A DNA stretch of 64,000 nt from JACKCP01 sp034007295 (GCA_034007295.1 JAVERC010000003.1:1-64000); one strand, 5' to 3'. Shown: positions 36,264 through 45,829, counted from the stretch's first letter. Made by a program: numbers and translations. The notes: generated by a model not told the origin, from the sequence alone.

Positions 36264-38306
36264 GTGAAAAATTTAAAGCTCTCTTTAAAAATTGGTTTAA
36301 GTCTTGGAACTATTCTTTTTATTGTTGCTGTTTTATTTGGTGTAACAATAATTAAAATGAAGTCTATACAAAATGAATCCCTTATTCTTCAAAATGAATT
36401 TATGCCTGATGTTTCAATTTATACAAACATTGAAAGAAATCTTAATAATACAGTTTATTCAATGCGCGGATATATTTATACAAGGGATAAAAAATTTCTG
36501 GGCGATGTTGAAAACAATTTTACAAATGTAAAGAAATACATGGAAGAAGCAAAAAATTTATCTGAAAAAGCCTTTAATATCCCAGGAATTAAAGATTCTG
36601 CAAGAGTTTTGAATAATCAGATAAAGGTTTTTGAAGAATTTATTGAAGGATCTTCAGAAAAAATTGAAAATATTCAAATTCATAGAAATAAATTAAATGA
36701 AGCATCTGAAATATACAGAACCAATTGTCTTGATTTTTTGGAATCTGAAAAAGAGATGTATTATAGCGAGGTTTCCAGTAAAAATCCTGATAAGGATAAA
36801 ATTTCAGAATATTTTGACAAGATTTCATCTCTTAATGATATTATTTCTTTTGGAACACTTCTTGAAAAAAAGGCTGAAAAAGCTTTTGCAGAAAGAGATA
36901 TATCTCTTTTAAAAGAATCTGTAAATATTTTTGATCTTATCTTAAATGATGTTGATATGCTTGAATTGTCAACTTCAGACAATGATTCTCTTGATAAAAT
37001 AAAGGGTATAAAAAAAGGAGCTGTTACATTTAAGGAATCAGCAAATATTCTTATTTCAAGTTGGGAATCTCTTAATGTTTTCGAGTCAAGGTTAAGTGAT
37101 TCTGCTGAAAAAATACTTGAAACAGCTTCGCTTTCAGTACAAAAAGATATAGAAAACACAATAAAATCAGTAAAAAATACTGTTGATAAAATTAATCTTG
37201 CTTCTAAAAGAATTTTAATGGGTTTTGTCTTAACTTTTTTGATAAGCATTGGTTTTGGTTTTTTTCTCACCAGAGCAATTACAAAACCTGTATATGAGAG
37301 TCTTTATTTTTCAGAAAAAATGGCAAAAGGCGACTTTACTGCCGAATTAAATCTTGACAGAAAAGATGAAATCGGAAAATTGATGATGTCTTTTAACAGA
37401 ACAAAAGAAGATCTGGGTATAATGATGTCTGATATTTCTGATACAGGCAATTTATTATTTGAATCCTCAGATGAACTTAATAAAATATCTGAGTCTGCTA
37501 AGGATACTGTTTTAAAGCTGGTTGATAAATCAAAATCTGTAACAATTGCAGCAGATAAAATGAGAGATAATATGATGAATCTGACAGAAACAACGGATTA
37601 TACATCTTCAAATGTAAATATGGTTTCTGTTGCAGCAGAAGAAATGAATTCAACTATAAATGAAATAGCCATAAATACTTCAAAAGCAAGAGATATTACA
37701 AGAAAGGCAGTTGAAAGAAGTGAAAATACCAGCAATCAGGTTATGGAATTAAAACAGGCAGCAGATGAAATAAACCGGGTTATAGAAGTCATAACTGATA
37801 TATCTGAACAGACAAACCTATTGGCTTTGAACGCAACAATTGAAGCTGCAAGGGCTGGAGAAGCTGGTAAAGGTTTTGCTGTTGTTGCCTCTGAAATTAA
37901 AGAACTGGCATCTCAAACTACAAAGGCTACTGAAGAAATAAAAAATAAAATTTCTGGGATTCAGAATAATACCGATATTACGGTAAAAGGAATTGAAGAA
38001 ATAAGTTCAGTAATTTCAGGAATTGATGAGATAGTTTCTACTATTGCTTCAGCAGTTGAAGAGCAGTCTGTTTCAACAAATGAAATTGCAAAAAATATTT
38101 CTCAGGCTTCAACAGGTATTGATGAAGTAAATGAAAATATTAAGGAAAGCTTTGAATTTGCAAAATCAATAGCATCAGATATTTCTGAAGTGGATGTATT
38201 TGCTGATATGATAACAAATAGAACTAACAGGTTATCTGAAAGTGCTGAAGTTTTGGGAAAATTTGCAAATAAATTAAGAGAAGCTGTTACAAAATTCAGA
38301 TTTTAA
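36264..38306 (+). CDS. Methyl-accepting chemotaxis protein
   Basis: 680 residues from a GTG start with AACGAGG about 7 bases before it. First membrane helix at about 10-30, then a roughly 280-residue helical periplasmic sensor region. The second helix is at about 318-338 (FVLTFLISIGFGFFLTRA), followed by HAMP (KMAKGDFTAELNLDRKDEIG). The signalling domain tip is the conserved VITDISEQTNLLALNATIEA then ARAGEAGKGFAVVASEIKEL. It senses an unknown ligand through the inner membrane. It closely follows gyrB, an unusual partner, and is ended by a terminator and a family A repeat. Confidence 0.95.
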   Translation: MKNLKLSLKIGLSLGTILFIVAVLFGVTIIKMKSIQNESLILQNEFMPDVSIYTNIERNLNNTVYSMRGYIYTRDKKFLGDVENNFTNVKKYMEEAKNLSEKAFNIPGIKDSARVLNNQIKVFEEFIEGSSEKIENIQIHRNKLNEASEIYRTNCLDFLESEKEMYYSEVSSKNPDKDKISEYFDKISSLNDIISFGTLLEKKAEKAFAERDISLLKESVNIFDLILNDVDMLELSTSDNDSLDKIKGIKKGAVTFKESANILISSWESLNVFESRLSDSAEKILETASLSVQKDIENTIKSVKNTVDKINLASKRILMGFVLTFLISIGFGFFLTRAITKPVYESLYFSEKMAKGDFTAELNLDRKDEIGKLMMSFNRTKEDLGIMMSDISDTGNLLFESSDELNKISESAKDTVLKLVDKSKSVTIAADKMRDNMMNLTETTDYTSSNVNMVSVAAEEMNSTINEIAINTSKARDITRKAVERSENTSNQVMELKQAADEINRVIEVITDISEQTNLLALNATIEAARAGEAGKGFAVVASEIKELASQTTKATEEIKNKISGIQNNTDITVKGIEEISSVISGIDEIVSTIASAVEEQSVSTNEIAKNISQASTGIDEVNENIKESFEFAKSIASDISEVDVFADMITNRTNRLSESAEVLGKFANKLREAVTKFRF

Positions 38307-38329
38307 TAAATTTATTTTTAATTGTACTA

Positions 38330-38456
38330 TAACGGCTATTATTTGTTCTTTTCAAGTTAGATAAAATTTTTAATCTTAAGGATTTATGGGGGATTTAGAT
38401 GGTAAAGATTTTCAATCTGACTTAGAAATGGGTAAATTAGTCCAGTCACTAAATAA
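38330..38456 (-). repeat. Family A repeat, diverged copy 4
   Basis: Minus orientation. TTTTCAATCTGACTTAGAAA (38409-38428), then AATGGGTAAATTAGTCCAGT and CACTAAATA match the start of the family read backwards. The left end is AACGGCTATTATTTGTTC. Confidence 0.6.
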
Positions 38457-38488
38457 AAAAACTGTCTATTAAGGACAGTTTTTTTATT
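38452..38488. terminator. Bidirectional terminator between MCP and plsC
   Basis: Perfect 15-bp stem AATAAAAAAACTGTC / GACAGTTTTTTTATT, seven-base loop. Confidence 0.88.
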
Positions 38489-38524
38489 TTATGATCTTCT
38501 AATTTTAAGTTGAACTGAAAAAGT

Positions 38525-39295
38525 TTAAAGACTGCTTTCAATTATAGATTTTGTTTTGTAAATAAGACCATTAATACTGTTTTTATCCAAATCTTCAACA
38601 TTGATTGGTTTATGAATTATTAATTCAGCCCTTCCAGGTAAAAGATCAGTTGTTTTTGATGGAAGAATTGAATGTGTTCCTTTTATTGTAACTGGAAGTA
38701 CAGGTATTTTCATTTCAAGGGCAAGTTGAAAAGCGCCTTTTTTAAAGTTTTTAACTCTTCCGTCAAGACTTCTGGTTCCTTCAGGAAAAAACAGGATGGA
38801 TTTATTTTCCTTTATCAGATTTTCTTTTGCATTGTTTATTCTTTTTATTGCTTCATCAGGCTTTGATCTGTCTATGAAAATATGTCCTGCAACTTCACAA
38901 AAATAACCTATTACAGGAACTTTTCTTAGTTCTTCCTTCATTACCCATTTAAAAGGAATTCCAAGCCATCCATACAATACAAATATATCATACTGGCTTG
39001 AATGATTTGCAACAATTATATAAGATTTATCCCTTTCAATGTTTTCCTTTCCTTTAATTTCGGTGAAAACCGGAGTTGCAAAAAGGCTTAATCGAGACCA
39101 TATAACAGCTAAAAGATCCAGATATTTTGGACAGAAAAATGCTGTAAACGGTATAAAAATAAAAATAGCAAAATTCATTATTATGAGAAAAGGAACAAAA
39201 AAAAGCCATTTATAAGGCTGGTATAGATAGTAAAGTAATTTTAATAAAGGTGATCTGTATTCTTTAAATTTTAATGAAATATCAGTAAATATCAT
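38525..39295 (-). CDS. plsC: 1-acyl-sn-glycerol-3-phosphate acyltransferase
   Basis: 256 residues. A hydrophobic N-terminal region (WLFFVPFLIIMNFAIFIFIP) anchors it to the inner membrane. The catalytic HX4D motif is NHSSQYD, followed by GIPFKWVMKEELRKVPVIGY, the second acyltransferase motif HIFIDRSKP and the FFPEGTRSLDG motif; VLPVTIKGTHSILP closes the set. It acylates lysophosphatidate to phosphatidate in phospholipid synthesis. Its start overlaps the end of the ribbon-helix-helix gene by 4 bp, so it is the second gene of that unit. Confidence 0.94.
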   Translation of the reverse strand: MIFTDISLKFKEYRSPLLKLLYYLYQPYKWLFFVPFLIIMNFAIFIFIPFTAFFCPKYLDLLAVIWSRLSLFATPVFTEIKGKENIERDKSYIIVANHSSQYDIFVLYGWLGIPFKWVMKEELRKVPVIGYFCEVAGHIFIDRSKPDEAIKRINNAKENLIKENKSILFFPEGTRSLDGRVKNFKKGAFQLALEMKIPVLPVTIKGTHSILPSKTTDLLPGRAELIIHKPINVEDLDKNSINGLIYKTKSIIESSL

Positions 39296-39771
39296 AATTT
39301 ATCCTTTATATTATGCCAGAATTCGTTAACTGATTCTTTCCAACCGGAAATCAGTTTGATAATATCTGTATTTTTATCTTCAATAATTTTCTTTGCTTTT
39401 AAGTAAGGATCTTTAGAAATTATTTCATTAAAATAACTTCCAAGCCTTTCATCTTTTGTTGGATCCTTGGTTGGATTAATTTTTAAGGCATAAATAAGAT
39501 CCGAGTAATGTGCTGCTTTGGACCATTCAAGCCCTAATTTTTTACCTATCTGCTTATACTTTTCTTCAATATCTTCTTTTTCTTTTTTTAGTCGTGAAAG
39601 AATACTGGACAGATCTGCGTCTTCATTAAGTCTTTTATTAAAACCCTCCTTTGTAGAAATTATTGAATTTATTGTTTTTTGAAAAACTTTTGAAAAATTT
39701 ATGGATGATCTCCATTTATCCATTTTTTCATGCAGATCATCTGGTACGCTTAAAGTAACTTTTTTTGCCAT
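39292..39771 (-). CDS. Ribbon-helix-helix DNA-binding protein (putative autoregulator)
   Basis: 159 residues. Residues 1-40 have the ribbon-helix-helix pattern of MetJ/Arc/CopG proteins: a basic beta strand KKVTLSVPDDLHEKMDKW followed by two helices to about residue 45. The rest is helical and Lys/Glu-rich, without a family I can name. The ATG is preceded by GGAGG (39777-39781 on the minus strand). A palindromic CGTATTA-TAATACG site sits directly upstream, so it probably represses its own operon with plsC. It overlaps plsC by 4 bp. An antitoxin-like role is possible but no toxin is adjacent. Confidence 0.8.
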   Translation of the reverse strand: MAKKVTLSVPDDLHEKMDKWRSSINFSKVFQKTINSIISTKEGFNKRLNEDADLSSILSRLKKEKEDIEEKYKQIGKKLGLEWSKAAHYSDLIYALKINPTKDPTKDERLGSYFNEIISKDPYLKAKKIIEDKNTDIIKLISGWKESVNEFWHNIKDKL

Positions 39772-39780
39772 TATTACCTC

Positions 39781-39805
39781 CGTATTAAAAAAATAATACG
39801 TATTA
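39781..39805 (-). promoter_or_regulatory. Candidate operator for the ribbon-helix-helix regulator
   Basis: CGTATTA (39781-39787), six A, then TAATACG (39794-39800) form an inverted repeat. TAATACGTATTA (39794-39805) is itself a perfect palindrome, and TTATGTATTA follows at 39814. It abuts the ribosome site of the regulator gene. Confidence 0.6.
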
Positions 39806-39965
39806 AAATTTAATTATGTATTATTTAACAGAAGAAAAAGCTATGATCAATACTAATGAACTGGTATATGAATAAATTTTAAAAAATAATCATGATTTTT
39901 ATATTTTACTAAAAAATTTTATAATAAACTTAATAATTTATGTTGGATTAAAAGGATATTTGAAT

Positions 39966-40874
39966 ATGAATAAACTTAAAGAATTAAAAATAGTTTTTGA
40001 GTCTGAAAATGATATTGAAATGATATCTGAATTAATAGCAGACTGTTTTTACAAAAATAATGTAACCGGAGTTGTTATTGAAAGTCCTGTAGAACTGACA
40101 GATGAATGGGGTGAAGATCCTGTTGTAAGTGAGAATTTTTCTGTATCCGGATATATAAATTATCTTGAACTTGAAAAAATTGAACTTATAAAAAAAGATG
40201 TTTCAGATATTTTAAATTCTTTTAATGTAAAACTTGATTTTCAAACAAGAGATATTTTAGAAGAAGACTGGTCTAGTTCATGGAAGGAATTTTTTTATCC
40301 TGTTGAAATTTCTAAAAATATTGTAATAAAGCCTACCTGGAGGGAACTTGAAAAGGATTATAAAATAATAATTAATATTGATCCTGGAATGGCCTTTGGA
40401 AGTGGATCGCACGCAACTACAAGTCTTTGTGTAAAAATGATTGAGGAAACAATTGAAAAAAATGATAAGGTTCTTGATATTGGATGCGGTTCTGGAATTT
40501 TAATGATTGCTGCACAAAAATGCGGAGCTTCATTTGTTACAGGAATTGATAATGATGTGACAGCAGTTGAAATTTCAAAAGAAAATATGAGGCTTAATAA
40601 AATAGATGACTCAAAATTTAGTGTTTTTACTTCCAATCTTTTAAGCTGCGTAAATTCAAAATTTGATCTTATAACAGCAAATATTCTTGCTGAAGTAATA
40701 GTTGAATTAATTCCTGACTTACAATCAGTTTCAAAAGAAAATACCAGATTTATTTTTTCCGGAATAATTGAAGAAAAAAAAGATATGGTAATAAAAAAAA
40801 TGGAAGAATTTAAAATAAAGCCTGAAAAAATTTATAATGACAATGGATGGATTGCAATAAGCGGTTCATATTAA
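39966..40874 (+). CDS. prmA: Ribosomal protein L11 methyltransferase
   Basis: 302 residues from the ATG at 39966; a TTG six bases earlier is in frame but poorly placed relative to AAGG at 39952. The N-terminal domain precedes FQTRDILEEDWSSSWKEFFY and VIKPTWRELEKDYKIIINID. The SAM-binding motif is VLDIGCGSGILMIAAQKCGA, and PGMAFGSGSHATTSLCVKMI is the PrmA signature. DLITANILAEVIVELIPD contains motif post II. It trimethylates L11. Followed at 34 bp by the radical SAM fusion gene, which may share its transcript. Confidence 0.93.
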   Translation: MNKLKELKIVFESENDIEMISELIADCFYKNNVTGVVIESPVELTDEWGEDPVVSENFSVSGYINYLELEKIELIKKDVSDILNSFNVKLDFQTRDILEEDWSSSWKEFFYPVEISKNIVIKPTWRELEKDYKIIINIDPGMAFGSGSHATTSLCVKMIEETIEKNDKVLDIGCGSGILMIAAQKCGASFVTGIDNDVTAVEISKENMRLNKIDDSKFSVFTSNLLSCVNSKFDLITANILAEVIVELIPDLQSVSKENTRFIFSGIIEEKKDMVIKKMEEFKIKPEKIYNDNGWIAISGSY

Positions 40875-40908
40875 ATTATTTTAAAAATATATAAGAGCGG
40901 AAATATTA

Positions 40909-43404
40909 ATGAGATATAAACAAATGTATTTAAATATTAACAATCCTGGAAATTATCTTGGTAATGAAGTTAATAGTGTAAAAAAAAATGAAGAAGAAGT
41001 TGATTTAAATTTTGCACTTGCATTTCCAGATCTTTATGAAATTGGATCTTCGCATTTTGGAATTCAGATTTTATACGACATATTAAATAATCATAAAGAT
41101 ATTTATGCTCAAAGGGTTTTTGTACCCTCCCCTGACATGAGAGATCAGTTAAAGGAAAATAAAGTATCAATTGGAGGACTTGAAACTAAAAAGCCTTTAA
41201 AAGAATTTGATATTATAGGTTTTTCTCTTTTATATGAATTAAATTACACAGGTATTCTTGAAATTTTGGATCTTGGAAATATTCCTTTTTATTCTTCTCA
41301 AAGGGATGAAACTTATCCTCTTGTAATAGCAGGCGGTCCATGCATGGTAAATCCTGAGCCTGTTGCAGATTTTTTTGATTTTGTTTTTGTTGGAGACGGA
41401 GAAGAAGCAATAATTGAAATTTCTGAAAAAATTATAGAGTGGAAAAAAAATAAAAACAGGAAAAAATACGATCTTTTATATTCAGTAAAAGATATAAAAG
41501 GTGTTTATGTTCCTATATTTTTTGAAGATAAAAATAATGAAAATCTTTTTTTGGACAATGTTTTTCCAGATTATAAAAAAATTAATAAAAGAATAGTATC
41601 AGACCTTGAAAATGCACCTTTTCCAGTAAAACCAATAATTCCTTATGGAAGACCTGTCCATGACAGACTCAGGCTTGAAATTTCAAGAGGATGTACAAGA
41701 GGGTGCAGGTTTTGTCAGGCAGGAATGATTTACAGGCCTGTAAGGGAAAGAAGTGTACAAAAACTTTTAGAGATTGCAGAAAAATCCATAGAAAATACCG
41801 GATATGAAGATTTATCTCTTTTATCTTTAAGTACCGGAGATTATACATGTTTTCCTGAATTATTATTTTTTCTTATGAAAAGATACATGAAAGAAGCAAG
41901 ATCTGTTTCGCTTCCTTCAATAAGAGCAGGAAGACTTACCAAAGATCTTATGGAAGAAATTCAAAAGGTAAGAAAAACAGGTTTTACAATAGCACCTGAA
42001 GCAGGTTCTCAAAGGCTTAGAGATGTTATAAACAAGGATTTAAGTGAAGAAGAAATAGTAGGAACAGTAAAAAGTGCCTTTGATATGGGATGGCAGATTA
42101 TCAAGCTTTACTTTATGACAGGTCTTCCTAGTGAAACTAAAGAAGACCTTGATGAGCTGATTTTGCTTGTTAAAAAACTTAAATTTCTTCCTGAAGCCAG
42201 AAGAAGTAAAATAAATGTAAGCCTTACAACATTTATTCCAAAACCTCATACACCTTTTCAATGGGAAAGACTTTTAAGCCGTGAAGAGTCAATGGCAAAT
42301 TTTTTATATCTTAAAAATAACCTGAAAATTAACGGTGTAAATGTCAAATGGCAGGATCCTGAACATACAAGACTTGAAGGACTTTTTTCAAGGGGAGACA
42401 GGTCACTTTCACCCTTAATTGTAAAGGCATATGAAAATGGATGTCATCTTGACGGATGGACAGAACATTTTAAATATGAAAAATGGATTGAATGTATAGA
42501 AAGTCTTGGAATTGATATTGATTCTTTTATAGGAAAAAGAAATACAGAATTAAGTCTTCCCTGGGATAAAATTGATATTGGAGTTACAAAAAAATATCTT
42601 TTATCAGAACTTGATAAATCTAAAAATGCTATTGTTACCCAAGATTGCAGAATAAGTAAATGCAGTGGATGCGGAGTATGTGATTTTAAAACTATTTATC
42701 CAAAGGTTTTCGACAAATCAGGTGTTTCAGATGATTTATATAATGATTTACAAGAATTGGAAAATTCAGATGAAAATATTTTCAGACTAAAAATTTTGTT
42801 TGAAAAAACAGGGAATGCAGCATTTTTCGGACATCTTGAACTTATAGGCATTTTTCAGAGAGCATTTGACAGATCTAAGTTAAAATTTGATTTTTCCAAA
42901 GGTTTTCATCCAAAACCAAAAATGAATTTTAAAGATGCACTCCCCCTTGGTATGGAAAGTTATTGCGAGTTTATGACAATAGACTGCTATGACACAAATA
43001 TTGAAAATCTGCTTGAAAATCTTAATAAAACTCTTCCAAACGGTCTTTTTGTTAAAGATATTGAAAAAAGAGAAAAAAAATATAAATTTTATCCAAATTA
43101 TATATCTATATATGAAGTAAACTTGAATAATATTGAAAATTATGTAAATAAGATAAATGAATTCAATTTGTTAAATGATTATAAAATAACTCTTTTAAAA
43201 AAGAAAAAACCAAGAATTTATGATCTGAAATACTGGTTTTCTAATATAGAAATAACAGGCACAGATAAAATAAAAATGAAAATTTTATCTGAAAATGGTA
43301 AAACATTACGACCTGATATTTTTCTAAATTATGTTTTAAATTTAAGTAAAGAAGAAACAAGAAAATTAAAAATATATAAAATTAAAGAAATGGACAAAGT
43401 TTAA
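40909..43404 (+). CDS. B12-binding radical SAM protein fused to DUF2344
   Basis: 831 residues. An N-terminal B12-binding-like domain occupies about 1-170 (LNFALAFPDLYEIGSSHFGI, PLVIAGGPCMVNPEP). The radical SAM domain has CTRGCRFCQAGMIYRPVRER near residue 264, with the CxxxCxxC cluster. GFTIAPEAGSQRLRD and FFMTGLP-like YFMTGLPSETKEDL follow. The C-terminal domain from about 620 (CSGCGVC, then LKILFEKTGNAAFFGHLELI and FHPKPKMNFKDALPLGMES) is the DUF2344/TIGR03936 family. Fused TIGR03960-TIGR03936 proteins are known; the substrate is unsettled, probably RNA or ribosome related. Its stop overlaps the rng start (TAATGG). Confidence 0.93.
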   Translation: MRYKQMYLNINNPGNYLGNEVNSVKKNEEEVDLNFALAFPDLYEIGSSHFGIQILYDILNNHKDIYAQRVFVPSPDMRDQLKENKVSIGGLETKKPLKEFDIIGFSLLYELNYTGILEILDLGNIPFYSSQRDETYPLVIAGGPCMVNPEPVADFFDFVFVGDGEEAIIEISEKIIEWKKNKNRKKYDLLYSVKDIKGVYVPIFFEDKNNENLFLDNVFPDYKKINKRIVSDLENAPFPVKPIIPYGRPVHDRLRLEISRGCTRGCRFCQAGMIYRPVRERSVQKLLEIAEKSIENTGYEDLSLLSLSTGDYTCFPELLFFLMKRYMKEARSVSLPSIRAGRLTKDLMEEIQKVRKTGFTIAPEAGSQRLRDVINKDLSEEEIVGTVKSAFDMGWQIIKLYFMTGLPSETKEDLDELILLVKKLKFLPEARRSKINVSLTTFIPKPHTPFQWERLLSREESMANFLYLKNNLKINGVNVKWQDPEHTRLEGLFSRGDRSLSPLIVKAYENGCHLDGWTEHFKYEKWIECIESLGIDIDSFIGKRNTELSLPWDKIDIGVTKKYLLSELDKSKNAIVTQDCRISKCSGCGVCDFKTIYPKVFDKSGVSDDLYNDLQELENSDENIFRLKILFEKTGNAAFFGHLELIGIFQRAFDRSKLKFDFSKGFHPKPKMNFKDALPLGMESYCEFMTIDCYDTNIENLLENLNKTLPNGLFVKDIEKREKKYKFYPNYISIYEVNLNNIENYVNKINEFNLLNDYKITLLKKKKPRIYDLKYWFSNIEITGTDKIKMKILSENGKTLRPDIFLNYVLNLSKEETRKLKIYKIKEMDKV

Positions 43405-44963
43405 TGGAAAAAGAGCTGATTATTAATGCATCTTTGCATGAAACAAGAGTAGCTCTTCTGGAAAACGGTATTTTATCAGAACTTTTTATTGAAAGGGGGA
43501 TTGACGAAAACATTGTCGGAAGCATTTATAAGGGAAAAATCCAAAGAGTACTTCCTGGAATGCAGGCAGCTTTTGTTGAAATAGGACTTGAAAAAGCAGC
43601 TTTTCTTTATGTAGACGATGTTATTCAGACAGATAATTTAAACCTTGAAAGTGAGGAATTTTTAGAAAAATTCAATGGTGATTTATCTGAAGAAACCGAT
43701 GAATCTGAAAGATATACTGTTTCACCGCCGGAAGAGGAAAATTTTAAAATTCAGTCAGTATTAAAAGAGGGACAGGAAATAGTTGTCCAGGTATCTAAAG
43801 GTCCAATGGGAACAAAAGGTGCCAGGGTAACAACACATATTTCCATACCAGGCCGTTATCTCGTTCTTATGCCTACAATTAATCATATTGGCGTTTCAAG
43901 AAGAATTGGAGATTCCTCTGAAAGGGAAAGGCTCAGGCATCTTCTCGAAACAGAAAGAATGAATAATTACGGTTTTATTTTAAGAACAGCAGCTGAAGGT
44001 ATAGAGGAAGAAGCTGTTATAAGGGAAATGAGATTTCTTGAAAAATTATGGAAATCCATTGTTGAAAAAAATAAAATTAAGTCTGCTCCAGTCTGTCTTC
44101 ACAGAGATCTTTCAGTTACTTTAAGGGCTGTAAGAGATCTTTTAACCCATGAAGTAAATATGGTTGTTATAGATATAAAAGACGGATACAAGGCTGTAAA
44201 AAATTTTTTAAAAAAGCACATGGTTGATTTTCCTGTAAAATTAGAGCTTTTTCAGGGTAAGGAACCAATCTTTGATGCCTACAATATTGAAGGTGATATT
44301 CAAAGAGCTTTAAAAAAGAAAGTATGGCTTAAATCAGGTGGTTATATAATAATCGAGCATACAGAGGCTTTGGTTGCTATAGATGTAAACACAGGCCGCT
44401 ATGTTGGAAAACAGAATTTTGAAGAAACTATTTTAAAGACAAACCTTGAGGCTGTAAAAGAAATAGCTTATCAGGTAAGGCTTAGAAATTTATGCGGAAT
44501 TATTATAATTGATTTTATTGATATGGAAGAAACTGAAAATCAGGAAAGAGTTTTCAGGGTATTAAAGGAAGTTTTAAAAAAAGACAAAACAAAAACATAT
44601 GTTCTTCCAATGACAGAGCTTGGCCTTATTCAAATGACAAGAAAAAGGGAAAGAAGATCCCTTAATTCCACACTTTGTCAGTCATGTCCTTATTGTGAAG
44701 GCAGAGGCTTTTTAAATTCAGGAAAAACAATATGCTATAATATTGTAAGAGATGTTAAAAGAAAAGCTGCAGATATGCAGGGAGAATCTTTTACAATCAG
44801 ATGCAATCCTGAAATAGCTGCACTTCTTCATGGAGAGGAAGCAAAAATTCTTCATATTATAGAAGATTTTACAGATAAGCCTGTTGTTGTTTATCCAGTA
44901 TCAACCTATTTCAGGGAACAGTTTGATATTATAGAAAATACAAGAAAACCTGAGTCATGGTAA
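43404..44963 (+). CDS. rng: Ribonuclease G/E family protein
   Basis: 519 residues, the RNase G length without the long C-terminal scaffold of RNase E. It starts MEKELIINASLHETRVALLE and has the S1-like segment GSIYKGKIQRVLPGMQAAFV, with the acidic insert of about 35 residues after VDDVIQTDN. The active site is in AIDVNTGRYVG and IIIDFIDMEETENQERVF. The Zn-link CQSCPYCEGRGF lies near residue 430. It processes rRNA and degrades mRNA. It overlaps the radical SAM gene by one base, suggesting one transcript. Confidence 0.94.
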   Translation: MEKELIINASLHETRVALLENGILSELFIERGIDENIVGSIYKGKIQRVLPGMQAAFVEIGLEKAAFLYVDDVIQTDNLNLESEEFLEKFNGDLSEETDESERYTVSPPEEENFKIQSVLKEGQEIVVQVSKGPMGTKGARVTTHISIPGRYLVLMPTINHIGVSRRIGDSSERERLRHLLETERMNNYGFILRTAAEGIEEEAVIREMRFLEKLWKSIVEKNKIKSAPVCLHRDLSVTLRAVRDLLTHEVNMVVIDIKDGYKAVKNFLKKHMVDFPVKLELFQGKEPIFDAYNIEGDIQRALKKKVWLKSGGYIIIEHTEALVAIDVNTGRYVGKQNFEETILKTNLEAVKEIAYQVRLRNLCGIIIIDFIDMEETENQERVFRVLKEVLKKDKTKTYVLPMTELGLIQMTRKRERRSLNSTLCQSCPYCEGRGFLNSGKTICYNIVRDVKRKAADMQGESFTIRCNPEIAALLHGEEAKILHIIEDFTDKPVVVYPVSTYFREQFDIIENTRKPESW

Positions 44964-45139
44964 ACAGATGACAAAAATTTTTTTGTCAATTTAAGGTCTG
45001 ATTAAAAAGTTATTGGTTTTTGTTATTATTCAGACATTTTAAATTTTCATTTTTTTTAAATGAACAAAAAATTACAATTTTTTTGATAAAGCAAAATCCT
45101 GTATAAATTAATGTTTTTTTATTTATGTGATGGAAAAAA

Positions 45140-45168
45140 TTGACAAATCAAATATATTGTGTTTATTT
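45140..45168 (+). promoter_or_regulatory. Candidate promoter for rpmH
   Basis: TTGACA at 45140-45145, a TTATTT-like -10 at 45163-45168 (17-base spacer), about 70 bases before rpmH. The -10 is weak. Confidence 0.4.
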
Positions 45169-45236
45169 GTTCAGGTTAATGTTGAAGATAAATGATTATA
45201 ATGTAACAAATATTAGAAATTACAAGGAAATTTATT

Positions 45237-45371
45237 ATGAAACGCACATTTCAGCCCAGCAAAATTAAAAGAGCAAGAAGACACGGATTCAGACACAGAA
45301 TGTCTACAGTTGGGGGAAGGGCCATTATAAACAGAAGAAGAGCAAAAGGCCGTAAAAAACTCTCAGCTTAA
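45237..45371 (+). CDS. rpmH: 50S ribosomal protein L34
   Basis: 44 codons, too short for most ORF lists. The protein starts MKRTFQPSKIKRARRHGFR and contains RHRMSTVGGRAIINRRRAKG then a basic end RKKLSA. This is the complete L34 signature at its normal length. ACAAGGAAA lies about 8 bases before the ATG. It is the first gene of the rpmH-rnpA-yidD-yidC-jag-mnmE cluster typical of origin-proximal regions. A hairpin follows before rnpA. Confidence 0.97.
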   Translation: MKRTFQPSKIKRARRHGFRHRMSTVGGRAIINRRRAKGRKKLSA

Positions 45372-45386
45372 TAAATCAAAATTTGA

Positions 45387-45425
45387 AAAACTGGTATTTT
45401 GTTAATCAATATAGATACCAGTTTT
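45387..45425 (+). terminator. Hairpin between rpmH and rnpA (attenuator-like)
   Basis: Perfect 11-bp stem AAAACTGGTAT / ATACCAGTTTT with a 17-base loop, then CTTATATTT. It could partially terminate rpmH transcripts, so L34 is made in excess over RNase P protein. Confidence 0.65.
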
Positions 45426-45466
45426 CTTATATTTGAAGATAAAAATTTAAATATTTAAGATATACT

Positions 45467-45829
45467 TTGGCAGAATACAAATTTGAAAAATCCAGGCGTC
45501 TTTTAAAAAGACATGATTTTTTAAGACTTGCTGATACTGGAATTGTTGTTCACTCCAAATATTTTATTGGTATTTGTGATAAAAAAGAGAACAAAAACGG
45601 TTTTGGCAGGATAGGTATTACTGTGTCTAAAAAAGTTGGAAATTCTGTTGAGAGAAACAGAATTAAACGTCTTGTCAGGGAATACTGGAGGCTTAATCAA
45701 TACTCATTGAATTCAATTCCTGATATAAATGTAATTGCCAAAAAAAATGCCTCGTCCATGGATTCCAGGGAATTATTCAAATCTCTTTTTATTCTTTTTA
45801 AAAAAACAGGTGAAAAAAGAAATGATTAA
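45467..45829 (+). CDS. rnpA: Ribonuclease P protein component
   Basis: 120 residues. The RnpA signature is VSKKVGNSVERNRIKRLVRE near residue 60, with the RNR motif, and the N-terminus RRLLKRHDFLRLADTG is typical. The likely start is TTG at 45467 (MAEYKFEKSRRLL); no ATG lies nearby and the ribosome site is weak (AAGATA), consistent with low expression. It is the protein subunit that assists the RNase P RNA in tRNA 5' maturation. It overlaps yidD by 8 bases. Confidence 0.93.
   Translation: MAEYKFEKSRRLLKRHDFLRLADTGIVVHSKYFIGICDKKENKNGFGRIGITVSKKVGNSVERNRIKRLVREYWRLNQYSLNSIPDINVIAKKNASSMDSRELFKSLFILFKKTGEKRND

Noticed and set aside
44969..44988. TGACAAAAA / TTTTTGTCA palindrome after rng
   Set aside because: The loop is only two bases and the stem is A/T only; too weak to call a terminator.
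45735..45821. Upstream extension of yidD
   Set aside because: The extra residues lie within rnpA and have no YidD similarity; the ATG at 45822 gives the family's normal length.
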